A DNA stretch of 8,242 bases from JAYPUG01 sp038117265 (lineage in GTDB: Bacteria; Pseudomonadota; Alphaproteobacteria; UBA6615). Location: assembly GCA_038117265.1 (NCBI GenBank), contig JAYOFO010000095.1, forward strand, positions 1 to 8,242, in the 5' to 3' direction. Shown here piece by piece: positions 1-6,114 of this stretch. Below the pieces are notes generated by a model, which was given only the letters and a program-made list of their open reading frames with translations, did no database searches and was not told the origin of the DNA. Each line of letters begins with the position of its first letter. The first letter of the stretch is position 1. The position numbers were made by a program, and so were the translations under genes.

Positions 1-581
1 TCCTTGCCGCCTGCACCCCGGCCTGCATGCCCGTGCGCGGCGCGGCCTCGGCCGGCGTCGCGGCATCGGAGGAGCGCGGCATCCGGGGCGCGGCCAGCGA
101 CGCGCGCATCCGCGTCGAGATCAACGAGGCCTGGATTACCGAGGATTTCGGCACCTTCACGCGGCTCAACCTGCAGATCTACGAGGGCCGCGTCCTGGTG
201 TCGGGGCGGGTGCCTGACCAGGCGGTCGCCGACAAGGCGATCCAGCTCGCCTGGCAGCCGGACGGCGTGCGCGAGGTGATCAACGAGATCCAGATTTCCA
301 ACGCCGGCGCGCTCGACGACTTCGTCGGCGACACGCTGATCGATGCGCGGCTCGACGCCAACCTGCTGTTCGATGCCGAGGTCAACTCGATCAACTATTC
401 GACGCGCGCGGTCGCCGGCACCGTCTACCTGCTCGGCGTCGCCCAGGACCGCGACGAGCTCGACCGGGTGTTCCGCATCGCGCGCGACGTGCCCAACGTG
501 AAGCGGGTGATCAGCCACGTGATCATGAAGGACGACCCGCGCCGCATCGCCAACCCGGGCAAGCCCGCGGACAAGAGCTGA
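1..581 (+). CDS. BON-domain outer-membrane lipoprotein (5' end outside window)
   Basis: The reading frame is open from the left edge (codons begin at base 3). It reads L-A-A-C at 3-14, a good lipobox with the lipidation Cys codon at 12-14. The true start and most of the signal peptide therefore lie upstream, and the ATG at 27 is an internal Met, not the start. Numbered from that Met, two BON domains follow: about residues 25-90 (with GRVLVSG at 54-60) and 102-168 (with GTVYLLG at 131-137), then a short charged tail. BON domains bind phospholipid or peptidoglycan-associated surfaces, and two-BON lipoproteins of this layout (OsmY/DolP-like) help keep the envelope intact. Thr follows the Cys, not Asp, which suits an outer-membrane location. 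It ends 41 bases before the next gene on the same strand, so cotranscription is likely. The family is clear; the exact role is inferred. Confidence 0.9.
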   Translation, partial: LAACTPACMPVRGAASAGVAASEERGIRGAASDARIRVEINEAWITEDFGTFTRLNLQIYEGRVLVSGRVPDQAVADKAIQLAWQPDGVREVINEIQISNAGALDDFVGDTLIDARLDANLLFDAEVNSINYSTRAVAGTVYLLGVAQDRDELDRVFRIARDVPNVKRVISHVIMKDDPRRIANPGKPADKS

Positions 582-606
582 CGGCAGGAGCCAGGAACCC
601 GCGCCG

Positions 607-616
607 AGGGAGGGGA
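607..616 (+). promoter_or_regulatory. Ribosome binding site of the SirB1-like gene
   Basis: A purine-rich AGGGAGGGG-type stretch ends 6 bases before the ATG at 623. It supports that start over any internal one. Confidence 0.7.
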
Positions 617-622
617 CCAGGG

Positions 623-1456
623 ATGGCGACACGCGCGGAGACGACCGACGCGCTGCGCCGGCTCGCCGGGCTGGACGACGCCGCGATCGATCTGGGCGGA
701 GCGGCGCTGGCGCTGGCCGCGCGCGAACGGCCGGGCGTGCCGCTCGACCGCTACCGCGCGCATCTCGACGAGCTGGCCGATGCCGTGGGCGAGGCCCATG
801 CGGCGGGCCCCGGCGGGCTGGCGGGCATGCACGCCGCCCTGTGCGGCGTCATCCACGACGCGTTCGGCTATGCCGGCGACCGGGCGTCCTACGACGATCT
901 GCAGAACGCCAACCTGATGCGCGTGGTCGACCGGCGGAAAGGCCTACCCATCGCGCTCGGCATCCTGCACATCCATTGCGGGCGGGCGCAGGGCTGGGTG
1001 ATCGACGGGCTGAACTTCCCCGGCCACTTCCTGATCCGGCTGGAGGACGGGGCGGAGCGGATGATATTCGACCCGTTCGACGGCGGGGCGGAGCTCGACG
1101 TGGTGGGGCTGCGGGCGCTGCTCAAGGCGGCGCGCGGCGACGATGCCGAGCTGGCGCCCGCGCACTACGCGCCCGCCGGCAACCGCGACATCCTGATCCG
1201 CCTGCAGAACAACCGGAAGGTGCGGCTGATCAAGACCGACCGGGTCGACACCGCCCTGGCGACGGTCGAGGACATGCTGCTGTTCGCACCGGGCGAGGAT
1301 TCGCTGTGGCACGAGGCGGGGCTTCTCAACGCCCATCTCGGCAATCTGCGTGCCGCGCTGATCGCCTTCGAGCACTGCCGCGACCTGTCGGCGAACCCCG
1401 CCGACCTCGCCCGGGTCGCGCAGCTAATCGCCGAGCTGCGCGGGCGGCTCAACTGA
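623..1456 (+). CDS. SirB1/transglutaminase-like protein with TPR-like C-terminus
   Basis: This 277-residue protein looks soluble, with no signal peptide or membrane segment. Its centre carries the SirB1-N (transglutaminase-like superfamily) signature: an N-A-N-L-M-R-V-V stretch running into RRKGLPIAL (104-112), then GLNFPGHFLIR (129-139) and FDPFDGG (149-155). Residues from about 185 to the end are helical and Leu/Ala-rich (around 225-277, E-A-G-L-L-N-A-H-L-G), which fits the TPR-like tail usual in this family. I could not assign a complete Cys-His-Asp catalytic triad by eye, so peptidase or transglutaminase activity should not be assumed; many SirB1 proteins have no proven reaction. It lies between the BON lipoprotein and gshB on the same strand, 41 bases after the former, and probably forms a housekeeping operon with it. 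The start is supported by the strong Shine-Dalgarno sequence. Confidence 0.9.
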   Translation: MATRAETTDALRRLAGLDDAAIDLGGAALALAARERPGVPLDRYRAHLDELADAVGEAHAAGPGGLAGMHAALCGVIHDAFGYAGDRASYDDLQNANLMRVVDRRKGLPIALGILHIHCGRAQGWVIDGLNFPGHFLIRLEDGAERMIFDPFDGGAELDVVGLRALLKAARGDDAELAPAHYAPAGNRDILIRLQNNRKVRLIKTDRVDTALATVEDMLLFAPGEDSLWHEAGLLNAHLGNLRAALIAFEHCRDLSANPADLARVAQLIAELRGRLN

Positions 1457-1493
1457 GGCGCGTCGCCGGGCCGCACCGCATCTGGGCGCGCAT

Positions 1494-1521
1494 TTGCGAA
1501 ACCCGCCAAATCGCCTAGATT
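1494..1521 (+). promoter_or_regulatory. Candidate sigma-70-type promoter for gshB
   Basis: TTGCGA (1494-1499) and TAGATT (1516-1521) are separated by 16 bases; each matches 4 of 6 consensus positions. They lie in the 101-base gap between the SirB1-like gene and gshB, about 36 bases before the gshB ATG. A similar C-TAGA core precedes the thiolase gene. This is an inference from consensus only. Confidence 0.4.
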
Positions 1522-1557
1522 GACCGCCGGTCGCAACCCGCCGGAGCCCCGCTTCCC

Positions 1558-2511
1558 ATGAGCCTTGCCGTCGCCATCCAGATGGACCCGATCGAGGGGG
1601 TCGACATCAACGCCGATTCGACCTTCGCGCTGGCGCTCGAGGCGCAGGCGCGCGGCCACGGCCTGTTCCACTACCTGCCCCAGGATCTGTCGCTGCGCGA
1701 GGGCCGGGTCATGGCCCATGCCCGCCCGCTCCAGGTGCGGCGCGAGAAGGGCAATCATTTCAGCTTCGGAGCGGAGGAGACGCTCGACCTCGCCGGGGTC
1801 GACGTGGTGCTGATGCGCCAGGACCCGCCCTTCGACATGGCCTACATCACGGCCACCCACATCCTCGAGCACATCCACCCTCAGACGCTGGTGGTGAACG
1901 ATCCCGTCTCGGTGCGCAACGCGCCCGAGAAGCTGTTCGTCACCCATTTCGACGGCATCATGCCGCCGACCCTGATCACCTCGTCGCGGCGCGAGATCGA
2001 CGCGTTCCGGGCCGAGTACAAGGACATCATCGTCAAGCCGCTCTACGGAAATGGCGGCGCCGGCGTGTTCCACATCGCCCCCGGCGACGAGAATCTGAAC
2101 GCGCTGCTCGAGATGTTCACCCTGATGTATCGCGAGCCGGTGATCGTGCAGCGCTACCTGCCCGAGGTGCGCCAGGGCGACAAGCGCATCATCCTGGTCG
2201 ACGGCGAGGCGGTCGGCGCGATCAACCGGGTGCCGGCCGCCGGCGAGGCGCGCTCGAACATGCATGTCGGCGGGCGCGCCGAGAAGACGCCGATCACGCC
2301 GCGCGAGCGCGAGATCTGCGAGGCCATCGGCCCGGCGCTGCGCGAGCAGGGGCTGATCTTCGTCGGCATCGACGTGATCGGCGACCACCTGACCGAGATC
2401 AACGTCACCTCGCCCACGGGCATCCAGGAGATCGACCGTTTCGACGGGACCAACCTGTCGGGCCTGATCTGGGACGCGATCGAGGCGCGCCGCACCGACG
2501 TCGCGGACTGA
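1558..2511 (+). CDS. gshB: Glutathione synthetase
   Basis: Joins gamma-glutamylcysteine and glycine with ATP to make glutathione, the second step of the pathway, in the cytoplasm. At 317 residues it is the normal length for bacterial GshB. The N-terminal substrate domain has MRQDPPFD (86-93). The ATP-grasp fold follows, with the glycine-rich ATP loop KPLYGNGGAGVF (160-171), GDKRI (207-211), NMHVGG (234-239) and the metal/nucleotide-binding EINVTSPTG (280-288, Glu280 and Asn282). No key motif is missing. A weak GGAG (1543-1546) precedes the ATG at 1558, and a candidate promoter lies upstream. The gene is last in the forward block and converges on the small gene ending at 2537. In many alphaproteobacteria gshB lies close to comM; here three genes separate gshB from a comM remnant. 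Confidence 0.98.
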   Translation: MSLAVAIQMDPIEGVDINADSTFALALEAQARGHGLFHYLPQDLSLREGRVMAHARPLQVRREKGNHFSFGAEETLDLAGVDVVLMRQDPPFDMAYITATHILEHIHPQTLVVNDPVSVRNAPEKLFVTHFDGIMPPTLITSSRREIDAFRAEYKDIIVKPLYGNGGAGVFHIAPGDENLNALLEMFTLMYREPVIVQRYLPEVRQGDKRIILVDGEAVGAINRVPAAGEARSNMHVGGRAEKTPITPREREICEAIGPALREQGLIFVGIDVIGDHLTEINVTSPTGIQEIDRFDGTNLSGLIWDAIEARRTDVAD

Positions 2512-2536
2512 TACGCCGCGGCGGCCGGCTGCGCCG

Positions 2537-2971
2537 TCAGGGCCAGACGGTGTCGACGCGCGCTTCGATCCGAACCGCACGCCCGTCCCCCAGCGTTGCC
2601 GTCACAGTCCCGATCGTCCCCGAGAAGAGCGTGCGCGACGCCGTGCGGGTACATCGCAGCATCAGTTGACCGGGCGGCGTTGCGAGGGCCGGATCCTGCG
2701 CGACGTACCGGCAGTCGGAGATGCCGATTTCCGCGAGTGACGCGGCGATGGCATCCGGCCCATCGCCGTTCGCGAGGCGATCCGAAACGAGGGATCGGAA
2801 CGCGGCCTCCTCCGCCGGAAGGTGGTCCGGCCAGTCCTGTCCGGTCTTCCAGAGGACGAAACCGAACAGAAACGCGATCGCGAGGACGACCAGCCCGGTC
2901 GCGCTCGCCAGCACCGCCGTCGAGACGCCGAGGAACTTCATCGGGAGGTTGGGTCCGGATGCGCCCGACAT
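2537..2971 (-). CDS. Small single-pass membrane protein of unknown function
   Basis: I do not recognise this 144-residue protein. A short polar N-terminus is followed by one strong hydrophobic segment at about 17-41, ending in W-K, which reads as a signal anchor. The rest would then be outside the cytoplasm. That part holds an Asp/Glu/Ala-rich helical stretch (54-82), two cysteines (Cys87 and Cys107) that could pair in an oxidising compartment, and a beta-rich end with the sequence T-V-T-A-T-L-G-D-G-R. An alternative start is Met11, just before the hydrophobic segment; neither start has a strong ribosome site. The start lies only 12 bases beyond the T-run of the terminator of the upstream VOC gene, so it needs read-through or its own promoter. 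Codon choice looks slightly less GC-biased than the neighbours. Coding is supported by a full-length frame with a plausible topology and by lack of a better frame. Confidence 0.65.
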   Translation of the reverse strand: MSGASGPNLPMKFLGVSTAVLASATGLVVLAIAFLFGFVLWKTGQDWPDHLPAEEAAFRSLVSDRLANGDGPDAIAASLAEIGISDCRYVAQDPALATPPGQLMLRCTRTASRTLFSGTIGTVTATLGDGRAVRIEARVDTVWP

Positions 2972-2983
2972 GCGCCTCGCTCA

Positions 2984-3015
2984 AGAAAAAGGAAGGGGCC
3001 CCGCAGGGCCCCTTC
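2984..3015 (-). terminator. Intrinsic terminator of the VOC gene
   Basis: A perfect 10-base inverted repeat, GAAGGGGCCC (2992-3001) and GGGCCCCTTC (3006-3015), encloses a 4-base loop. Read on the minus strand it is followed by CCTTTTTCT, the classic GC stem plus U-run. It begins 12 bases after the stop codon of the minus-strand VOC gene. On the plus strand no T-run follows, so it acts in one direction. Confidence 0.9.
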
Positions 3016-3027
3016 TCTCGTCCGGGT

Positions 3028-3633
3028 CTAGTTGACCGGGAATTCGCTGAGGTCCGGCGGGATGCCGTCGGGGCGCTTGAGCAGGTTTTCCTCGGGCTCG
3101 CCGGCGGCCAGGCGCGCGGTCATCTCGTCGGGGTCGAACTTGATGCCGATCGGATTCTCGGTGAATTCGCCGTTCGCGAAATACTCGGCGAACTTCTCCT
3201 CGGGCACGTTGTCGACCTGCAGCTCGATCTGGTTCTTGTCCGGATCGAAATAGTACATCGAGGTGGTCGGGCCGTGGTTGATGCAGAACTCCGGCTTGAT
3301 CCCGTGCTCGTCCTTCAGCCGGTTGTAGGTGTGCATCAGGTCGTGGAGGTTCGCATAGGTGAACGCGACATGGTGCAGCCCGCAGGTCATGTCGACATGG
3401 TCGCCCACGCCCGGCAGGCCCAGCACGGCGACCCGGTGGTGTTCGTCGTCGTAGGTGACGAACCCGATGGCCGGGTTCTCGTACATGGCCTCGCCTTCCA
3501 GCACGACCTTGTACCAGTTGAGCAGGTTCTGGACGTTGCCCTCCTTGGTGCGCAGCACCATGTGGGCGAGCTTCTTGGGCGCAATCTTGCCGCGCTCCTT
3601 GGCCGTCTTCGGCATCTTCGCAATGGCGTTCAT
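3028..3633 (-). CDS. VOC-family (extradiol dioxygenase/glyoxalase fold) protein
   Basis: A 201-residue cytoplasmic protein with paired beta-alpha-beta-beta-beta modules of the vicinal-oxygen-chelate superfamily. Likely metal ligands are His24 (L-A-H-M-V-L-R-T), His88 (LHHVAFTY) and Glu137 (NQIELQVD), the His-His-Glu pattern of type I extradiol dioxygenases and glyoxalases. The run Y-Y-F-D-P-D-K-N-Q-I-E is the usual family end signature. The C-terminal extension (about 140-201) resembles biphenyl-diol-dioxygenase-related proteins. The substrate is unknown; cleavage of a catechol-like ring is possible but not shown. The start at 3633 is chosen over the upstream in-frame ATG at 3702 because AAGGGAGA lies 6 bases before it and the upstream residues look non-coding. 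It is transcribed divergently from the amidohydrolase and ends in a strong terminator. Confidence 0.9.
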   Translation of the reverse strand: MNAIAKMPKTAKERGKIAPKKLAHMVLRTKEGNVQNLLNWYKVVLEGEAMYENPAIGFVTYDDEHHRVAVLGLPGVGDHVDMTCGLHHVAFTYANLHDLMHTYNRLKDEHGIKPEFCINHGPTTSMYYFDPDKNQIELQVDNVPEEKFAEYFANGEFTENPIGIKFDPDEMTARLAAGEPEENLLKRPDGIPPDLSEFPVN

Positions 3634-3638
3634 TCGCT

Positions 3639-3646
3639 GTCTCCCT
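3639..3646 (-). promoter_or_regulatory. Ribosome binding site deciding the VOC start
   Basis: On the minus strand this reads AAGGGAGA-CAGCGA-ATG. The near-ideal site and spacing fix the start at 3633 instead of 3702. Confidence 0.8.
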
Positions 3647-3668
3647 TGCCGGCGTCGTTGGGTCGTAC

Positions 3669-3683
3669 GCACGTGTGGCGTGC
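3669..3683. repeat. Short inverted repeat in the divergent VOC/amidohydrolase gap
   Basis: GCACG (3669-3673) and CGTGC (3679-3683) flank a 5-base spacer. It lies between the two divergent starts and next to the candidate promoters, where a shared regulator could bind. Five-base arms are short and could be chance in GC-rich DNA. Confidence 0.25.
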
Positions 3684-3712
3684 ATTGTTGCGCCGCTTGC
3701 AAAAAGATTCAA
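3684..3712 (-). promoter_or_regulatory. Candidate promoter for the VOC gene
   Basis: On the minus strand, TTGAAT (3712-3707) and AACAAT (3689-3684) are 17 bases apart, each 4 of 6 to the sigma-70 consensus. The region is AT-richer than its surroundings. A plus-strand promoter for the amidohydrolase (TTGTTG 3685-3690, TTCAAT 3708-3713, 17-base spacer) would overlap it face to face. Both are consensus guesses. Confidence 0.35.
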
Positions 3713-3731
3713 TCGTGAGCAGCAACGAGCC

Positions 3732-3740
3732 AGGGGGAGG
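3732..3740 (+). promoter_or_regulatory. Ribosome binding site deciding the amidohydrolase start
   Basis: AGGGGGAGG ends 6 bases before the ATG at 3747. This selects that start over the in-frame ATG at 3675, whose extra residues would cover the divergent promoter region. Confidence 0.8.
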
Positions 3741-3746
3741 CACGTC

Positions 3747-4607
3747 ATGGAAGAGAAGAAGAAATCGCCGCCGCCGCACCGCGACACCAGGACGCCGAAG
3801 CTGAAGGCGCCGCCGGGCGCGACCGACACCCACTTCCACATCTACGGGCCGGGCAAGCGGTTTCCCTATCACCCGGACTCGCCGCTGGTCGTCGAGGACT
3901 CGACCATCGAGGACATGCTGAGGATGCACGACACGTTGGGCATCGAGCGCGGCGTGATCGTGCATTCGGTCGTGCAGGGCCACACCTACGAGTATCTGAT
4001 CAACGCCCTGTCGCGCGAGCCCGAGCGGCTGCGCGGCATCGCCATGCCGGCGCCCGACATCACCGACAACGAGCTCGAGATCCTCACCAAGGTGGGCGTG
4101 GTCGGCGCGCGCTTCGCCTTCCGCGCCAACCCGGTGATCCACACCGGGCTGGTCGCGCGCATACACGAGTTCGGCTGGCACCCGCAATACTGGTTCCGCG
4201 GGCCCGACGAGGCCGCGGCGTGGCGCGACACGATCCTCGCCTCGCCGGGCAATTTCGTGATCGACCATATGGGCTGGCAGCCCGCCGGGCTGGGCATCGA
4301 CGCGCCGGGGTTCCGCTTCGTGCTGGAGTGCCTCGACACCGGGCGCTGCTGGGTGAAGCTGTCGGGCCCGATGCGCTTCACCGCCGAGCACCGGCTGCCC
4401 TACAAGGACACCTGGCCGTTCGCGCAGGCGCTGATCGAACGCGAGCCCGACCGGGTGATGTGGGGCTCGGACTGGCCGCACCCCGACCATTTCGAGGAGA
4501 TGCCCAACGACGGCGACCTGCTCGACCTGCTGCTCGAGTGGGCCCCCGACGAGGCGCTGCGCAAGAAGATACTGGTCGACAACCCGGCGGAGCTGTTCGG
4601 GTTTTAG
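3747..4607 (+). CDS. TIM-barrel metal-dependent amidohydrolase (LigI-like)
   Basis: A 286-residue amidohydrolase-2 family protein, close in pattern to 2-pyrone-4,6-dicarboxylate lactonase (LigI) and related sugar-lactone hydrolases that open cyclic esters. After a Lys/Pro-rich N-terminal tail comes D-T-H-F-H-I with the HxH pair His29/His31 at the end of strand 1. His174 follows in F-V-I-D-H-M-G-W, and the strand-8 catalytic Asp242 sits in WGSDWPHP (239-246). HSVVQGH (73-79) and RFAFR (122-126) are plausible substrate-contact segments. There is no signal peptide, so it is cytoplasmic. The substrate cannot be read from the sequence. It is divergent from the VOC gene, which hints at joint use in a ring or lactone degradation route. 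The last gene before the SOS-box region; I see no clear terminator after it. Confidence 0.93.
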   Translation: MEEKKKSPPPHRDTRTPKLKAPPGATDTHFHIYGPGKRFPYHPDSPLVVEDSTIEDMLRMHDTLGIERGVIVHSVVQGHTYEYLINALSREPERLRGIAMPAPDITDNELEILTKVGVVGARFAFRANPVIHTGLVARIHEFGWHPQYWFRGPDEAAAWRDTILASPGNFVIDHMGWQPAGLGIDAPGFRFVLECLDTGRCWVKLSGPMRFTAEHRLPYKDTWPFAQALIEREPDRVMWGSDWPHPDHFEEMPNDGDLLDLLLEWAPDEALRKKILVDNPAELFGF

Positions 4608-4635
4608 GGGAAATCCCGCGGACGGGCATCCATAT

Positions 4636-4650
4636 GTTCCTTTTTTGTTC
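4636..4650 (+). promoter_or_regulatory. LexA (SOS) box of the alphaproteobacterial type
   Basis: GTTCCTTTTTTGTTC is an exact GTTC-N7-GTTC direct repeat, the LexA operator form of alphaproteobacteria. It lies 70 bases before the ComM-derived start and 20 bases before a TATAGA -10-like sequence, so bound LexA would cover the -35 area. comM is among the genes I recall as LexA-controlled in this class, so the position is what one would expect of an intact comM leader. Confidence 0.75.
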
Positions 4651-4676
4651 TCGTCTTTGCCGAGTCCCGCTATAGA
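4645..4676 (+). promoter_or_regulatory. Candidate promoter of the ComM/LuxR chimera
   Basis: TATAGA (4671-4676) is a 4-of-6 -10 candidate. TTGTTC (4645-4650), inside the second LexA half-site, is the best -35-like hexamer, but the 20-base spacer is long; a weaker TTCTCG (4648-4653) gives 17. The weak -35 is uncertain, but overlap with the SOS box makes LexA repression mechanically sensible. Confidence 0.4.
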
Positions 4677-4720
4677 CGCCTGACGCCTGTTTCGGGGCGG
4701 GAGAAGCAGCGGGGGCCGCC

Positions 4721-5305
4721 ATGGTCGCGCATGTCAGCACGGTCGCCTTCCACGGCGTGGACGTGGTCGATGTCGACGTGCAGGTGCAGATGGGCGCCGG
4801 CCTGCCGGCCTTCACCATCGTCGGCCTGCCCGACAAGGCGGTGCGCGAATCGCGGGAACGCGTGCGCGCGGCGCTGGGTGCGCTGGGCCGGGCGCTGACC
4901 AACGCGCTCCGCCTCGTGCTCGACGGCGAACGCTACGTGCCCTCGGTCCTCCTGGAGCCCGAATGCGCGGCTGCACCGGGCATCGCCAACGAAAACGCAC
5001 CAGAAGGAGGCGGCGACGCCGCCGCGGCGCTCGCGACCCTTTCCGAGCGCGAGCTGGACGTCCTGCGCCTGCTGGCGCGCGGCAAGTCGAACAAGGAGGT
5101 CGCGCGCGACCTCGACCTGCAGGAAGCGACCGTCAAGACCCATGTGACGGCGGTGTTCCGCAAGCTCGGCGTGTCCAACCGCACCGAGGCCGCCCGCGAG
5201 GCGTTCAAGCGCGGCGTCGCGCGCCCTGCCGGGCTCAGACGACCGTGCCGACCAGGCTGCCGATCGCCGCGGTCATCGCCATCGCCAGCGCGCCCCAGAA
5301 GCTAA
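4721..5305 (+). CDS. Chimeric ORF: ComM N-terminus fused to LuxR-type HTH
   Basis: The 194-residue frame begins as ComM/YifB, a Mg-chelatase-like AAA+ helicase of about 500 residues. Residues 1-58 hold V-S-T-V-A-F-H-G, a D-V-D-V-Q-V-Q-M run, GLPAFTIVGLPDKAV and E-S-R-E-R-V-R-A-A-L. At about 58-62 (near 4892-4906) it switches without a frame break to the linker of a NarL-family response regulator (ALRLVLDGERYVP, 62-74). A polar linker follows, then a complete LuxR-type helix-turn-helix at 107-165 (LSERELDVLRLLARGKSNKE; recognition helix EATVKTHVTAVFRKLG). Missing are all later ComM parts, including Walker motifs, and the whole receiver domain with its phosphorylated Asp. The last 23 codons overlap the convergent VIT gene and look like translated antisense. 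It is either a deletion scar, a working SOS-driven DNA-binding protein, or an assembly misjoin. Both parent families are secure; function is not. Confidence 0.8.
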   Translation: MVAHVSTVAFHGVDVVDVDVQVQMGAGLPAFTIVGLPDKAVRESRERVRAALGALGRALTNALRLVLDGERYVPSVLLEPECAAAPGIANENAPEGGGDAAAALATLSERELDVLRLLARGKSNKEVARDLDLQEATVKTHVTAVFRKLGVSNRTEAAREAFKRGVARPAGLRRPCRPGCRSPRSSPSPARPRS

Positions 5306-5936
5306 CCCGCGCGACCGCCCGGCCCACCGGCGCGCCGCCGACCCGCGCGGAGACGCCGCCCAGCAGGGCGAGGCTCGCCAGCGAGGCGAGCGAGACCACC
5401 GGGATCGCGTGGGCGACCGGCGACACCGCGACGGCCAAAAGCGGCAGCGCGGCCCCGACCGCGAAGGTCGCGGCGGACGTGAAGGCGGCCTGGATCGGGC
5501 GCGCGGAGCCCAGCTCGTGCATGCCTAGCTCGTCGCGCGCATGCGCCGCGAGCGCGTCATGGTCCATCAGCTGGGTCGCCACCTCGCGGGCCAGCTCCTG
5601 CTCGAGGCCGCGCTCGACATAGATCTGGGCCAGCTCCTCGCGCTCGGCCTCGGGCGCGTCGGCCAGCGCCTGCCGCTCGGTCTCCAGGTCGGCGCGCTCG
5701 GTGTCGGATTGCGAGCTCACCGAGACGTATTCGCCGGCCGCCATCGACATCGCGCCCGCCACCAGGCCGGCGGCCCCGGCGATCAGCAGCGCCTCGCGGT
5801 CGGCCGTGGCGGCGGCGACGCCGACGATCAGGCTTGCCGTCGACACGATCCCGTCATTCGCGCCCAGCACGGCGGCGCGCAGCCAGCCGATCCGGTGCAC
5901 GAAATGGTTTTCAAGTCCTCCGCCCAGATGGCTCAT
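5235..5936 (-). CDS. VIT1/CCC1-family iron/manganese transporter
   Basis: This 233-residue inner-membrane protein matches the VIT1/CCC1 family, which moves Fe(II) or Mn(II) against protons. Transmembrane segments lie at about 20-43 (with the signature GANDGIVSTASLIVG, 25-39), 49-70, 149-171, 174-196 and 207-231, the expected five. After the second comes GEYVSVSSQSD (68-78). The loop from about 79 to 145 is helical and Glu-rich (Glu98, 100, 101, 108, 112, 114, 118) and corresponds to the cytoplasmic metal-binding domain of the family. The start at 5936 is chosen because the family N-terminus begins at M-S-H-L-G-G and a GGGGA site precedes it; the longer frame to 6125 adds Arg/Gly-rich residues that would overlap the thiolase start. 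Its 3' end is overlapped by 71 bases of the chimeric ORF. I see no iron-box sequence upstream. Confidence 0.95.
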   Translation of the reverse strand: MSHLGGGLENHFVHRIGWLRAAVLGANDGIVSTASLIVGVAAATADREALLIAGAAGLVAGAMSMAAGEYVSVSSQSDTERADLETERQALADAPEAEREELAQIYVERGLEQELAREVATQLMDHDALAAHARDELGMHELGSARPIQAAFTSAATFAVGAALPLLAVAVSPVAHAIPVVSLASLASLALLGGVSARVGGAPVGRAVARVSFWGALAMAMTAAIGSLVGTVV

Positions 5937-6114
5937 CGTCGCGCGTCCCCGATACCGGCCCGTCCCCGCGGGCGGGCGCCCGGGGTGCCCCCTCATAGCG
6001 CGGCCATGGGCATCCGTCACCCCTGCGCGGCGCGCCCGCCGACGGCCCCCCAAAGGTCGGTAGGCAGGCGGGCCCGGCCCGGCTAGAGTCGCGCCACAAA
6101 GGGAGGACCAACCC
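5937..6114. other. Divergent intergenic region between VIT and thiolase genes
   Basis: This 178-base gap is the longest non-coding stretch. It is very GC-rich with several short palindromes (for example GGGCGCCC). It holds the VIT ribosome site at its left end, and the thiolase ribosome site and candidate promoter at its right end. I see no small gene, RNA or clear operator in it. Confidence 0.6.
6061..6089 (+). promoter_or_regulatory. Candidate promoter of the thiolase gene
   Basis: TAGGCA (6061-6066) and TAGAGT (6084-6089) are separated by 17 bases, each 4 of 6 to consensus. The -10 lies 25 bases before the ATG at 6115. A strong AGGGAGGA ribosome site follows at about 6099-6107. Confidence 0.35.

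Noticed and set aside
2512..2536. Terminator between gshB and the small membrane-protein gene
   Set aside because: GC-rich overlapping palindromes but no U-tract on either strand.
1165..2580. 471-codon open frame on the minus strand
   Set aside because: It lies opposite gshB and the SirB1-like gene, is rich in Arg, Asp, His and Val as expected of antisense GC-rich codons, and shows no family motif.
3634..3702. Longer N-terminus for the VOC protein from the ATG at 3702
   Set aside because: A near-perfect ribosome site precedes the ATG at 3633, and the extra residues are Gln/Arg-rich and would cover the divergent promoter region.
2596..3804. 402-codon open frame on the plus strand
   Set aside because: Runs through the terminator and antisense to the VOC gene; starts and ends without ribosome sites and has no recognisable domain.
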